DNA of 64,000 bases from Pseudomonadota bacterium. Its GTDB lineage: Bacteria > Pseudomonadota > Alphaproteobacteria > Rhodobacterales > Rhodobacteraceae. Below, piece by piece: positions 9,258 to 16,568 of this stretch. The DNA lies in contig JBCAYL010000001.1 of NCBI GenBank assembly GCA_038533575.1, positions 124,001 through 188,000 on the forward strand, read 5' to 3'. Below the pieces are notes generated by a model. The model was not told the DNA's origin and searched no databases. It was given only the letters and a program-made list of their open reading frames with translations. The first letter of the stretch is position 1. The number at the start of each line of letters is the position of its first letter. The translations under genes were made by a program, and so were the position numbers.

Positions 9258-10664
9258 TTAATCAAGAACATAGCCATAGGAACCGCTGAAGTCCTGTTTG
9301 GCAACTTCCGCCGCGGCGCCGACCGAGGGCGTGCTCCCAGTGACCCGACCGAAGAGGAAGAGGTCACGCTCCGAAGGGATCGCCACGCGGTCCGTCGGCA
9401 GCGCGAGCACATCGCCCTGCACCGGGCTCACGAGGTGCGCCGTCACGATGATCACGAGCTCGGATTGGTCGCGCGTGAAGGAGGCGGAGCGGAAGAGTGA
9501 CCCAAGGATCGGGATATCGCCCAGCCACGGCACCTGGCTGGTGATGTCGGTGAAGTCGTCTTCGAGCAGGCCCGCGATGGCGAAGCTCTCACCGTCGCGC
9601 ATCTCCACGGTCGTGGAGGTCTCGCGGCGCGAGAAGGCGTCGATGGTGAAGGCGCCCGACGTGATCCCGTTCGAGCTGTCGATGGCACTCACGGCCGCGC
9701 GCATGGCGATATTGATCGTGTCGCCGTCCACGACCCGGGGCGTGAAGTTGAGCTCGATGCCGAAGGGCTTGTATTCAATGGAGATTTCGCCTTCGCCTTG
9801 GGCCACTGGCACCGGGTATTCGCCGCCGGCGAGGAAGGTGGCTTCCTGGCCCGAAAGCGCAACGAGGTTGGGCTCGGCGAGGGTGCGCACGAAGCCTTTG
9901 GTCTCCAGTGCCTCAAGCAGAATGTCGATGCGCAGGCTATCGATGTCGAAGCCGAAGATCGCCGCGCCCGCCGCGTTCGCGGCCTGGGCGAAGATGCTCA
10001 CGAACTGGCCGTCTTCGTTCTGTGCGATGCCGCCGGTGCCGCCACCGGAGATGATGGAGCCTTCATCCTGGGCGACGAGGCCGCCGTCCAGGGATTTGGC
10101 CACCGAGCGGCTCATTTCGGCAAAGCGCACTTTCAACATGACCTGGTGATTGCCGCCCACGACCATGAGGTTGGACACCCGGCCCGGTGCGTAGCGCTGC
10201 GCGAGATCAAGGGCGCGATCCATCCGCGCGATGGAGCTCACTGCGCCCGAAAGGACGATGCCGTCATTGGCGGTGCGCACTTCGATGCCCTCGTTGGGCA
10301 GGATCTGCTGCAGACGCTCCTTGAATTCGGAGATGTCCGGCGCCACGCGAATTTCCACGTTGGTGATGAGCCGGCCATCGGGCCCGAGCAGCGTCAGGGA
10401 CGTCCGCCCCGGGGCGCGGCCCAGCACATAGATCGTGCGATCCGACAGCGTGGAGATGTCCGCGATGTTGGGATCCGCGATCGTCAGCTCCGCGAAGGGC
10501 ACGTCGCTTTCAACGACCACCGATCGGCTGATGGGCACGTTGAGCGCCGTCGTCGGCGCCCCGCGCATCACGCGCAGAGTTTCCGCCTCGACAGGGCTCG
10601 CAGGAGCCGAGAATGCAAGAGAAAGCCCCAGCGCTGCTGTGGCAAGAAGGGTCTTAAATGTCAT
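9258..10664 (-). CDS. cpaC: Tad pilus outer membrane secretin CpaC/RcpA
   Basis: A 468-residue secretin that forms the outer membrane channel for Flp pili. A Sec signal peptide covers roughly the first 25 residues. It is followed by the pilus N-terminal domain (VSRSVV-like core, here ISRSVVVESDVPFAELTIAD), a BON-like domain near residues 105-165, and the secretin core with VEMRDGESFAIAGLL and VPWLGDIPILGSLFR near the C-terminal third. The start has GGAGG at good spacing. Upstream lie an inverted repeat (10730-10766) and the terminator of cpaB, so this gene probably starts its own transcript with the OmpA gene. Confidence 0.94.
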   Translation of the reverse strand: MTFKTLLATAALGLSLAFSAPASPVEAETLRVMRGAPTTALNVPISRSVVVESDVPFAELTIADPNIADISTLSDRTIYVLGRAPGRTSLTLLGPDGRLITNVEIRVAPDISEFKERLQQILPNEGIEVRTANDGIVLSGAVSSIARMDRALDLAQRYAPGRVSNLMVVGGNHQVMLKVRFAEMSRSVAKSLDGGLVAQDEGSIISGGGTGGIAQNEDGQFVSIFAQAANAAGAAIFGFDIDSLRIDILLEALETKGFVRTLAEPNLVALSGQEATFLAGGEYPVPVAQGEGEISIEYKPFGIELNFTPRVVDGDTINIAMRAAVSAIDSSNGITSGAFTIDAFSRRETSTTVEMRDGESFAIAGLLEDDFTDITSQVPWLGDIPILGSLFRSASFTRDQSELVIIVTAHLVSPVQGDVLALPTDRVAIPSERDLFLFGRVTGSTPSVGAAAEVAKQDFSGSYGYVLD

Positions 10665-10729
10665 GTGACCTGCCTCCGATCACGCCTCAAACTCACGGAT
10701 CTTTCGCCCGCACTTTTACGAACCATGCC

Positions 10730-10766
10730 CTCAAATCGCTTTTGACGCAAGAATCAATGATTTGAG
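10730..10766. promoter_or_regulatory. Inverted repeat upstream of cpaC, candidate operator
   Basis: CTCAAATC at 10730-10737 is repeated in inverted form as GATTTGAG at 10759-10766, with 21 bases between. It lies 66 bases before the cpaC start and downstream of the cpaB terminator, where a cpaC promoter must be if that terminator works. The distance between arm centres (29 bases) would place both half-sites on nearly the same face of the helix. No convincing -35/-10 pair could be fixed. Confidence 0.35.
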
Positions 10767-10795
10767 CGCCTTTCTTCGTGTTGGTTATGTGCAAC

Positions 10796-10818
10796 AAAAA
10801 AGGCCCCCGAGGGGGCCT
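10796..10818 (-). terminator. Rho-independent terminator after cpaB
   Basis: An 8-base-pair G/C-rich stem (AGGCCCCC paired with GGGGGCCT, 10801-10818) is followed on the minus strand by six T residues (10801-10796). It starts 20 bases after the cpaB stop. This is a textbook intrinsic terminator, and it implies that cpaB is not obligatorily co-transcribed with cpaC although both serve the same machine. Confidence 0.85.
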
Positions 10819-10838
10819 TTCATACGTCTTTTCCAAGA

Positions 10839-11684
10839 TCAGTCGGTGCAGGGGATCGGCACTTCAACCACTTCCGCGCCGCGGCGGGTTCGGATCGAGC
10901 ACGTCTCTTCGCGCTGCACTTCGACGACCTGTTCTTCCTCGACACCCAGAAGCAGGCGCTGGTTCACCTCGTCGGCGGAGGCGACCGTATCATCCCGCGC
11001 GCCCACGAGGGCGAGCGACAGGCGGCCGGAATTCTGGGCCTGTGCGAGGCGCGCGACCTGCTGCGGCGAGACCTGGGCGGTGACGGTGCGCGCCACGGCC
11101 ACTTCTGCCTCGCTCGGCGTGGAGCTCTGGTCCACGGCGATGAGCTCGATGCCGGGCTCGATAAGGCGCGTGATTTCCTCGCCACGGCGCTGGGCCGTGC
11201 CGGGCGCCTGGCCAGACCAGAACACGTCGACCCGGTCGCCGGGGCGTAGGAAGCCGGACACGCCGGTCTGCGCATCCACACGGATGGTGAAGGCGCGCAT
11301 GCCCGGTTGAAGAAGCGACGTCAGGCCAGCGCCCTCGCCGGGCTCGGTCACCTTGACGCCGAGAATGGGCTCACCGCGCTCGATGGAGCGCAGGGCAACC
11401 CGCAATTCGTTCGGGCCCTTGGAGAAGAACTCGTCGGGGGTCATGAACGCGCCCTCCGGCACGGCCGGCACGGGCCAGCGCATGACTGCGATGTGCTCTT
11501 CGGTGAGTTCGTCGCCGTACTGCACGCTCTCGCGGGCCACGATGAGATCGGTGAGGGGGACGTTCGATGCACGCTCGGCGGCGAGCGCGGCGCGGTGCTC
11601 AGAAATGTATCCCTGGGCCATGTAGACAGCGCCCCCGGCGAGGGCGATCCCTACGATTAGAACAAGTCCGAAAACCATACGCAT
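10839..11684 (-). CDS. cpaB: Flp pilus assembly protein CpaB/RcpC
   Basis: A 281-residue periplasmic protein anchored by one N-terminal membrane segment (about residues 3-25). It is followed by a SAF-like domain (LIVARESVQYGDELTEEHI, near residue 50) and the RcpC domain with GVSGFLRPGDRVDVF near residue 140. CpaB/RcpC is thought to modulate the secretin channel and bind peptidoglycan. A basic-residue and cysteine-containing C-terminal tail (CSIRTRRGAEV and PIPCTD) could form a disulfide. ATG at 11684 is preceded by GAGGGT. It has its own terminator and 131 upstream bases, so it may be monocistronic. Confidence 0.92.
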   Translation of the reverse strand: MRMVFGLVLIVGIALAGGAVYMAQGYISEHRAALAAERASNVPLTDLIVARESVQYGDELTEEHIAVMRWPVPAVPEGAFMTPDEFFSKGPNELRVALRSIERGEPILGVKVTEPGEGAGLTSLLQPGMRAFTIRVDAQTGVSGFLRPGDRVDVFWSGQAPGTAQRRGEEITRLIEPGIELIAVDQSSTPSEAEVAVARTVTAQVSPQQVARLAQAQNSGRLSLALVGARDDTVASADEVNQRLLLGVEEEQVVEVQREETCSIRTRRGAEVVEVPIPCTD

Positions 11685-11815
11685 GGCGTTACCCTCAATT
11701 CGTGTTCACGCCATTTGACGGCGTTTAAGACTACTCCGACTGCCACATGGCAGGAGATTCAGGCGAAATCGTGGTCATGGGGCGGAAATTCTGCGCGCGC
11801 GGGCCGCGGTGAGCG

Positions 11816-12010
11816 CTAGTTGGCCGCCTGAAGCGCGATGTCGGTCGCGGCCTCGCCGCTGCCGGGCAGGGCCAGCGCGGCGGCGCCGCCATCAAAGATC
11901 AGCGCGGCCGCGCCCGCGCCGAGTGCAATCAGCCCCAGCGCGAGCACGATCCAGTCCATGGAAAGGCTCAGGGCGCTTCCCTTCGGCTTCTGGTGGCGAA
12001 ACATCGGCAT
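11816..12010 (-). CDS. Small pilin-like membrane protein without a canonical cleavage site
   Basis: A 64-residue protein with a basic N-terminus (FRHQKPKG), then MDWIVLALGLIALGAG and one hydrophobic segment, and an alanine-rich tail. The Asp-Trp-hydrophobic start of the segment mirrors the DWVVLTAA core of the pilins at 12210-13126. However, the preceding Gly lies eight residues before the Asp instead of five, so normal CpaA processing is doubtful. GGAG directly abuts the first ATG (12016) but sits six bases before the second (12010), so I use 12010. It may be a minor pilin, an assembly component or a degenerate copy. It lies between cpaB and the pilin genes on the same strand. Confidence 0.7.
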   Translation of the reverse strand: MPMFRHQKPKGSALSLSMDWIVLALGLIALGAGAAALIFDGGAAALALPGSGEAATDIALQAAN

Positions 12011-12158
12011 CTTCATCTCCTTCGAAGCTCCGCACCCAGCCCCCCGGCCGTGGTAACTCGATCTGCGCCGTCCGTTTCGTGCGCAAAAATGTCAGAATGA
12101 GGGATTTGGTTCGGAAAACGTCGGGCTTTGCCGGGGCGCGCGTCGTCACGCCGAAATC

Positions 12159-12185
12159 AAAAAAGCCCCGGTCAGGACCAGGGCT
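12159..12185 (-). terminator. Rho-independent terminator after the 71-residue pilin gene
   Basis: The arms AGCCCCGGTC (12164-12173) and GACCAGGGCT (12176-12185) pair with one mismatch and a two-base loop. On the minus strand they are followed by six T residues (12164-12159). It lies 24 bases beyond the stop of the pilin gene at 12210 and closes the pilin transcript. Confidence 0.8.
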
Positions 12186-12209
12186 CTCGGTGGGATCTGC
12201 GCGGCGGGT

Positions 12210-12425
12210 TTACCAGGGATTGAGGATGGTACCCGTCTCGATCTTGCTGCCGATGTCTTCGAGATGTGCGCTTGCCTCGCCACCGACGACACCGACGCCG
12301 TCTCCGAAGAATACAAAGATTGACAGGCAAAGGCCGATGAGTGCGGCGGTCAGAACGACCCAGTCAATGGTGACGGCTCCGTCTTCGTCCCGAAGAAACC
12401 GATGCATGAAGGGGGTAAGTCTCAC
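12210..12425 (-). CDS. Flp-family type IVb pilin (Asp-Trp type)
   Basis: A 71-residue prepilin starting with GTG, with GAGGTGG four bases upstream. The leader ends in RDEDG at residue 16 and the mature part begins AVTIDWVVLTAA. The hydrophobic helix follows, then a tail ending ILNPW. In ordinary Flp pilins the +5/+6 residues after the cleaved Gly are Glu-Tyr, while here they are Asp-Trp. The C-terminal half (VGVVGGEASAHLEDIGSKIE) differs from the tandem pilins at 12717-13126, so it may be a minor subunit. It should be processed by CpaA and assembled by the CpaF/TadB/TadC machine. Confidence 0.85.
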   Translation of the reverse strand: MRLTPFMHRFLRDEDGAVTIDWVVLTAALIGLCLSIFVFFGDGVGVVGGEASAHLEDIGSKIETGTILNPW

Positions 12426-12506
12426 GGGGCCACCTCGTAGTGCACAAATTACTAGGATCTTTGGGTCGCGCCCTGGGCGGGCGCGGCCATGGCTTTCAGT
12501 CTCGCA

Positions 12507-12695
12507 TCACTCGTAGGGGGTGACGGTGTAGTCCGGCAGATCGGTCTGCACGTGGTCGGCAAACTCATGGACACCCTGGCGGATGTGAAGAAACATCTCC
12601 ATGGCCAAGAAGGTGCAGAGCGTGAACAGGACGACCCATTCGACGGTCACTGCACCTTTTTGATCTTTCCAGAAGTTACCGAACACTCGGAACAT
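12507..12695 (-). CDS. Flp-like pilin, divergent member (Glu-Trp type)
   Basis: A 62-residue protein with leader MFRVFGNFWKDQKG and mature start AVTVEWVVLF. The +5 residue is Glu as in classical pilins and +6 is Trp. The body (AMEMFLHIRQGVHEFADHV) is much more polar and His-rich than that of its neighbours, and the tail carries acidic and Tyr residues. It lies 21 bases after the downstream tandem pilin copy, so it should be on the same transcript. It could be a minor pilin playing the initiation or tip role that TadE/TadF have elsewhere, since neither is seen here. That is inference. Confidence 0.8.
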   Translation of the reverse strand: MFRVFGNFWKDQKGAVTVEWVVLFTLCTFLAMEMFLHIRQGVHEFADHVQTDLPDYTVTPYE

Positions 12696-12716
12696 CCCAC
12701 TACACCCCGGCAGTGA

Positions 12717-12908
12717 TTAGAACGAGTACTGGCGGATGGACATCGTGGACAGTTCAGCTTCGATGTCGTTGGAGATCACGCCCACGCCGTCGGAAACGGT
12801 GGTGAGGACTGCGATGCCCAGGCCGACGATGGCTGCGGTCAGCACGACCCAGTCGACGGTCACGGCGCCGTCTTCGTCGCGGCGGAATTTGTTGAGGAAG
12901 TTCATCAT
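12717..12908 (-). CDS. Flp-family pilin, tandem copy 2
   Basis: A 63-residue prepilin with leader ending RRDEDG at residue 14 and mature start AVTVDWVVLTAAIVGLG. It has a single hydrophobic helix and a Ser/Asp-containing tail ending SIRQYSF. It differs from the copy at 12935-13126 only at residue 5 (Leu instead of Phe), inside the leader, so both give identical mature pilins of 49 residues. It lies 26 bases after the upstream copy. Two copies at the head of the operon fit a role as the major pilin. Confidence 0.9.
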   Translation of the reverse strand: MMNFLNKFRRDEDGAVTVDWVVLTAAIVGLGIAVLTTVSDGVGVISNDIEAELSTMSIRQYSF

Positions 12909-12934
12909 TGGTCTGATCCTTGCTCTGCGTTCGA

Positions 12935-13126
12935 TTAGAACGAGTACTGGCGGATGGACATCGTGGACAGTTCTGCTTCGATGTCGTTGGAGATGACGCC
13001 CACACCGTCGGAAACGGTCGTGAGGACGGCGATGCCGAGGCCGACGATGGCGGCGGTCAGCACAACCCAGTCGACGGTCACTGCGCCGTCTTCGTCACGG
13101 CGGAATTTGTTGAAGAAGTTCATCAT
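12935..13126 (-). CDS. flp: Flp-family pilin, tandem copy 1 (probable major pilin)
   Basis: A 63-residue prepilin, first gene of the pilin operon. The leader is 14 residues ending in Gly, and mature sequence begins AVTVDWVVL. The frame is open 45 codons further upstream, but ATG at 13126 is preceded by GAGGGAC and matches the start of the second copy. Upstream lie 367 bases without a gene, which should hold the promoter. The mature protein would be identical to that of the second copy. Confidence 0.9.
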   Translation of the reverse strand: MMNFFNKFRRDEDGAVTVDWVVLTAAIVGLGIAVLTTVSDGVGVISNDIEAELSTMSIRQYSF

Positions 13127-13493
13127 GGTCTTAGTCCCTCTCGAGGATGTTCGCTCTCTTTCACTCACCTCGGCGGGAAAACAGGGCGGCCTCTCTGTGC
13201 CCAAGCCCGTCGGGGTATGGCGGCATATGGCCTTTTGAATGGGGCGCGAATTAGGCAGCATTCGTGCAATTTTGCAGAAGTTAGCCGACCGCCACGCTTT
13301 TCTAATAAGCCACTGATTTCATGTATTAATTTTTATTTCCAGCGCGAGATTTTCGCGATTTTTGTCGACTGACAAAGCACCAATGCCCGTGTATTCGGAG
13401 CATTTAATCCGGATCGATTGCCGATGCTGGCGCGGCACTCCGAACTTTTGTAGACTTTGCCCAACAAGAAGAGGCGGAGCAGGACCTCGTGAG
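13127..13493. promoter_or_regulatory. Intergenic region between the pilin operon and the lytic transglycosylase
   Basis: This is the longest gene-free stretch of the window and should hold divergent promoters. A strongly AT-rich island at about 13296-13362 stands out from the GC-rich surroundings. For the pilin operon (minus strand), TTAATA (13329-13324) and TATTAG (13307-13302) with 16 bases between form a weak -35/-10 candidate, which would give a leader of about 170 bases. Two dyads sit beside it: CGCGA-N5-TCGCG at 13343-13357, followed by T-rich sequence on the plus strand, and TTTGTC-N4-GACAAA at 13361-13376, a possible operator. No other gene is seen. Confidence 0.45.
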
Positions 13494-14363
13494 ATGATGC
13501 ATGGTTTTTCCAGCAGCCTCGCCCCATGGGCGCTGGGCCTCTGGTGCGCGTTTGCGGGCGCCTGCGCGGCGCAGGAGGCCGCCGATGCGTCGGAGGAGGC
13601 GAGCCCGCCCGCGTTTCGTGATTTCACCTTCAAGCGCGTGAAGCCCCCGGCCTCCGGAACCCGGAAGTTCATCACGGTGCAGATCGCGCCGAAGGCCGCG
13701 GCCCCGTCAGATACGGGGAGCGAGGCAGAGGCTGGCGCCACCCGTGCCGCGGCCGCGCCGGCGCCCTCACGCGCAAATGACGCCTATCCGTGGTTTTGGG
13801 AGGCGCATGCAACGGAGCGGAGCGCGGCCGAAGCCGGGCGGCTCTTCGAGGCGTTGGAGACCATTCAGGGCGCAGGCAACGCGCCAGCGCCGCGCCTCCA
13901 GTCACTTCAGACCATCGCCGATGCCTATGGCGCCACGATGCTGGGCTCCACCGTGGGAACGCGCGTTTCACCGGCGCTCGTGCTTGCCGTCATCTCCGTG
14001 GAGAGCGCCGGCGATGTCGACGCGGTGAGCCGCGCCGGTGCGCAGGGCCTCATGCAGCTCATGCCAGCCACCGCGGATCGGTTCGGCGTCACCGATGCGT
14101 TTGACGCCGCAGACAACATCAAGGGCGGCGTGGCTCTTCTCGACTATCTGATGGGTCTCTACGACGACGACCCGCTTCTCGTGCTCGCGGCCTACAATGC
14201 AGGAGAAGGCGCGGTGCGGGACCATGGCGGCGTGCCGCCCTATCCGGAGACGCGCAACTACATTCCGCGCGTACTGGCGGCCTATGACGTGGCGCGCGGC
14301 CTCTGCCAGACGCCGCCCCTGCTGCTCACCGACGGATGCGTCTTCGCGCGCGGGGAGGGATGA
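13494..14363 (+). CDS. Periplasmic lytic transglycosylase (SLT domain)
   Basis: A 289-residue secreted murein hydrolase. A Sec signal peptide covers roughly residues 1-25 (ALGLWCAFAGACAAQ). A low-complexity Ala/Ser region follows, and the C-terminal half is a Slt/MltC-type domain with the catalytic Glu in VISVESAGD (about residue 170), AQGLMQLMPATADRFGV and LVLAAYNAGEGAV. The start is the first of two adjacent ATGs after GGAGCAGGA. It is divergent from the pilin operon. Such enzymes often open the cell wall for envelope-spanning machines, so a role with the Tad pilus is plausible but unproven. The next gene starts two bases after its stop. Confidence 0.9.
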   Translation: MMHGFSSSLAPWALGLWCAFAGACAAQEAADASEEASPPAFRDFTFKRVKPPASGTRKFITVQIAPKAAAPSDTGSEAEAGATRAAAAPAPSRANDAYPWFWEAHATERSAAEAGRLFEALETIQGAGNAPAPRLQSLQTIADAYGATMLGSTVGTRVSPALVLAVISVESAGDVDAVSRAGAQGLMQLMPATADRFGVTDAFDAADNIKGGVALLDYLMGLYDDDPLLVLAAYNAGEGAVRDHGGVPPYPETRNYIPRVLAAYDVARGLCQTPPLLLTDGCVFARGEG

Positions 14364-14364
14364 C

Positions 14365-15795
14365 GTGGCAAAGGCACCGCTCTTTCTCGATGTCGATGGG
14401 ACGTTCCTGAAGACCGACCTGCTCTTCGAGAGCTTCTGGGCTGGGCTCGGGCAGGCGCCGCTCGCGACCCTCGGCGCCGTGTTTAGCCATGGACGGGACC
14501 CGGCCGCGCTGAAGGCGGCACTGGCGGAGATCGCCACGCTCCGGCTCGACCTCATGCCGGTGCGCGAAGAGATCGCCGAGATCGCCGCCGATGCCCGCGC
14601 CGAGGGACACGACGTGGCGCTCGCCTCCGCATCTGATGCTCGGCTTGTGCAGGAATTGGCGCAGATCCACGGGTTTGACGCGGCGCTGGGCTCCGAGCCC
14701 GGGCGCAACCTGAAGGGCGTGGCCAAGGCGGCAGCGCTCGAGGAGGCGAGCGGCGGCTCAGGCTACATCTACGCCGGGGACAGCACCGCGGACCGTCCGG
14801 TCTGGGAGCGCGCGCAGGCGGCCATCGTCGTAGGCGACCCGGGAGGCGCGCGTAAGCGCCTCGCGGGGCAGGGTCACCCTTTGACCCCGATCGCGGGAGG
14901 TTGGTCTCCACGGGACCTCCTGCGCGCTCTGAGGCCCCACCAGTGGGTGAAGAACGTCCTTCTCCTCCTGCCCATGATCGCCGCGCATGAATTCGGGCTC
15001 TCGACGCTCCTCCTCGCGCTCCTGGGCATCGCGGCCTTCTCGGCGGCGGCCAGCGCGATCTACATCGTTAACGATCTTCTCGATCTCGAGGCGGACCGCC
15101 TCCACGTGAAGAAATGCAAGCGCCCCTTTGCCTCGGGTAAGGTCCCCATTTCCGTCGGCATGGCCACCTCGGCGGCCCTGATCCTCGTCGCGCTCGGCCT
15201 CGGGCTCTATCTTGGCGCGGCCTTCTTTGGCGTCGTGGCGCTCTACATGGCGCTGTCGCTCGCCTATTCGCTCACGCTCAAGCGCCTTCGATGGGTCGAT
15301 ATCGCGACGCTGGCGGCGCTCTACACGCTGCGCGTCGTGGCGGGGGCCGCGGCCACGCAGGTGGAGGCTTCGGCGATGATGCTGATCTTCATCTTTCCGA
15401 TCTTCATCACGCTGGGCTGCGTGAAGCGTCTCACCGAGCTCACCCTGGCGACCTCGGACGAGCGTCTCCCCGGGCGCGGCTATGGCCGGCCTGATCGTGG
15501 AGACCTGCTCAACGTCTCGGCCCTCGGTTCAGTGGGCGCGCTTGTCGTCTTCTTCCTCTATACCTTCAGCGATCAGGCGCTTGCGCTTTATCCCACGCGC
15601 TGGATCCTCTGGATCGCCATGGTGCCGATGGCCGCCTGGCTCCTGCGCATGGTCGTGCTGGGCTATGGTGGCAAGCAGGATTACGATCCCATCGTCTTCG
15701 CCCTGCGGGACAAGATGGGCGTGGGGATCCTCCTCATCACGCTCTCGCTGATGTTCTACGCCGCGGGCCTCTGGAGCACCTGGTTCGGCCTCTGA
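14365..15795 (+). CDS. HAD phosphatase-UbiA prenyltransferase fusion (DPPR synthase-like)
   Basis: A 476-residue fusion with a GTG start two bases after the previous stop. Residues 1-180 are a HAD-type domain with DVDGT at 9-13 and GDSTADRP near 138. Residues 190-476 are a polytopic UbiA-family prenyltransferase with HQWVKNVLLLLPM and the Mg-binding motif NDLLDLEADRLHVKKCKRP near 236. This motif closely resembles decaprenyl-phosphate 5-phosphoribosyltransferase of actinobacteria (NDxxDxEADRLHPxKxxRPxAxG), which joins PRPP to a polyprenyl phosphate. The HAD domain could then remove the 5-phosphate. The neighbours (DprE2-like, DprE1-like, flippase-like) support this pathway. The substrate is inferred, not shown. 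Confidence 0.85.
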   Translation: MAKAPLFLDVDGTFLKTDLLFESFWAGLGQAPLATLGAVFSHGRDPAALKAALAEIATLRLDLMPVREEIAEIAADARAEGHDVALASASDARLVQELAQIHGFDAALGSEPGRNLKGVAKAAALEEASGGSGYIYAGDSTADRPVWERAQAAIVVGDPGGARKRLAGQGHPLTPIAGGWSPRDLLRALRPHQWVKNVLLLLPMIAAHEFGLSTLLLALLGIAAFSAAASAIYIVNDLLDLEADRLHVKKCKRPFASGKVPISVGMATSAALILVALGLGLYLGAAFFGVVALYMALSLAYSLTLKRLRWVDIATLAALYTLRVVAGAAATQVEASAMMLIFIFPIFITLGCVKRLTELTLATSDERLPGRGYGRPDRGDLLNVSALGSVGALVVFFLYTFSDQALALYPTRWILWIAMVPMAAWLLRMVVLGYGGKQDYDPIVFALRDKMGVGILLITLSLMFYAAGLWSTWFGL

Positions 15796-15827
15796 GCCGC
15801 GCCGACCCAGGCAAGGCACCGCAGCGC

Positions 15828-16568
15828 CTAGATGGAGAGCTTCTTGAAGATGGGCTCGGGGACGAGGCGGATGATGGTCATGATGATGAACCAGAACCCG
15901 GGCGTATAGATCACGTTCCGCTTCTTCTCCACGGCCTTCAGGATATCGGTCGCGACCTTCTCCGGCGGGGCCACGAGAAACATGCCCTCCACGTTCCAGG
16001 TCATGGCGGTATCGACGAAGCCGGGCTTCACCGTCACGACGTGCCCGCCCGCGCGGGTGAGGCGGTTGCGCAGGCCGCTCAGATAGGTGTGAAAGCCTGC
16101 CTTGGCCGCGCCGTAGACGTAATTGCCCACGCGGCCCCGGTCTCCGGCCACGGAGCCCACGCCCACGACTGTGCCGCCGCCCCTGTCCTCGATCTCCGGG
16201 GCCAGCATCTGGAGGAGCCGTGCGGGGCCGCTGAAGCTGTCGATCACCGTGCCATCGATGAGCGCGGGGTCGGCGTCGATGGCGCTCTGTGGTGGCATGG
16301 AGCCTACGAAGACGGCGGCGTTGAGCATGCCCTCCTCGGCGGTCATGGCGTCGATCAGGGCTGGAAAGGTCGCCGGGTTCCGCGCATCGAAGGTCATCGG
16401 CTTTGCCATGCGGGCACCGCGGGCCACGGCGTCTGCAGCCGTGGCTTCCATATCGGCCATATCGCGACCGGCGAGGATCAGGCCCGCCCCTTGGTCGGCA
16501 AGGGCGCGGGTGAGCGCGCGGGCCATGGAAGATGTGGCCCCGAGGATGAGCCAGGTGTCTTGCGTCAT
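15828..16568 (-). CDS. SDR oxidoreductase, DprE2-like
   Basis: A 246-residue short-chain dehydrogenase with the nucleotide-binding start LILGATSSMARALTRALA, the core GVGSVAGDRGRVGNYVYGAAK that includes the YxxxK catalytic pair near residue 148, and a hydrophobic C-terminal region (FWFIIMTIIRLVPEP) typical of the membrane-associated DprE2 group. In actinobacteria DprE2 reduces decaprenylphosphoryl-2-keto-erythro-pentofuranose to the arabinose form with NADH. Its start overlaps the stop of the DprE1-like gene by four bases (ATGA), a coupling usual for this pair. It is convergent with the UbiA fusion. Confidence 0.85.
   Translation of the reverse strand: MTQDTWLILGATSSMARALTRALADQGAGLILAGRDMADMEATAADAVARGARMAKPMTFDARNPATFPALIDAMTAEEGMLNAAVFVGSMPPQSAIDADPALIDGTVIDSFSGPARLLQMLAPEIEDRGGGTVVGVGSVAGDRGRVGNYVYGAAKAGFHTYLSGLRNRLTRAGGHVVTVKPGFVDTAMTWNVEGMFLVAPPEKVATDILKAVEKKRNVIYTPGFWFIIMTIIRLVPEPIFKKLSI

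Larger units (their letters stand above)
12715..13126 (-). repeat. Tandem duplication of a pilin gene (period 218 bases)
   Basis: Two units, about 12715-12908 and 12933-13126, align without gaps across the whole coding region. I count about 11 base differences, of which one changes an amino acid. The 26-base spacer between the genes is not obviously repeated. Confidence 0.9.
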
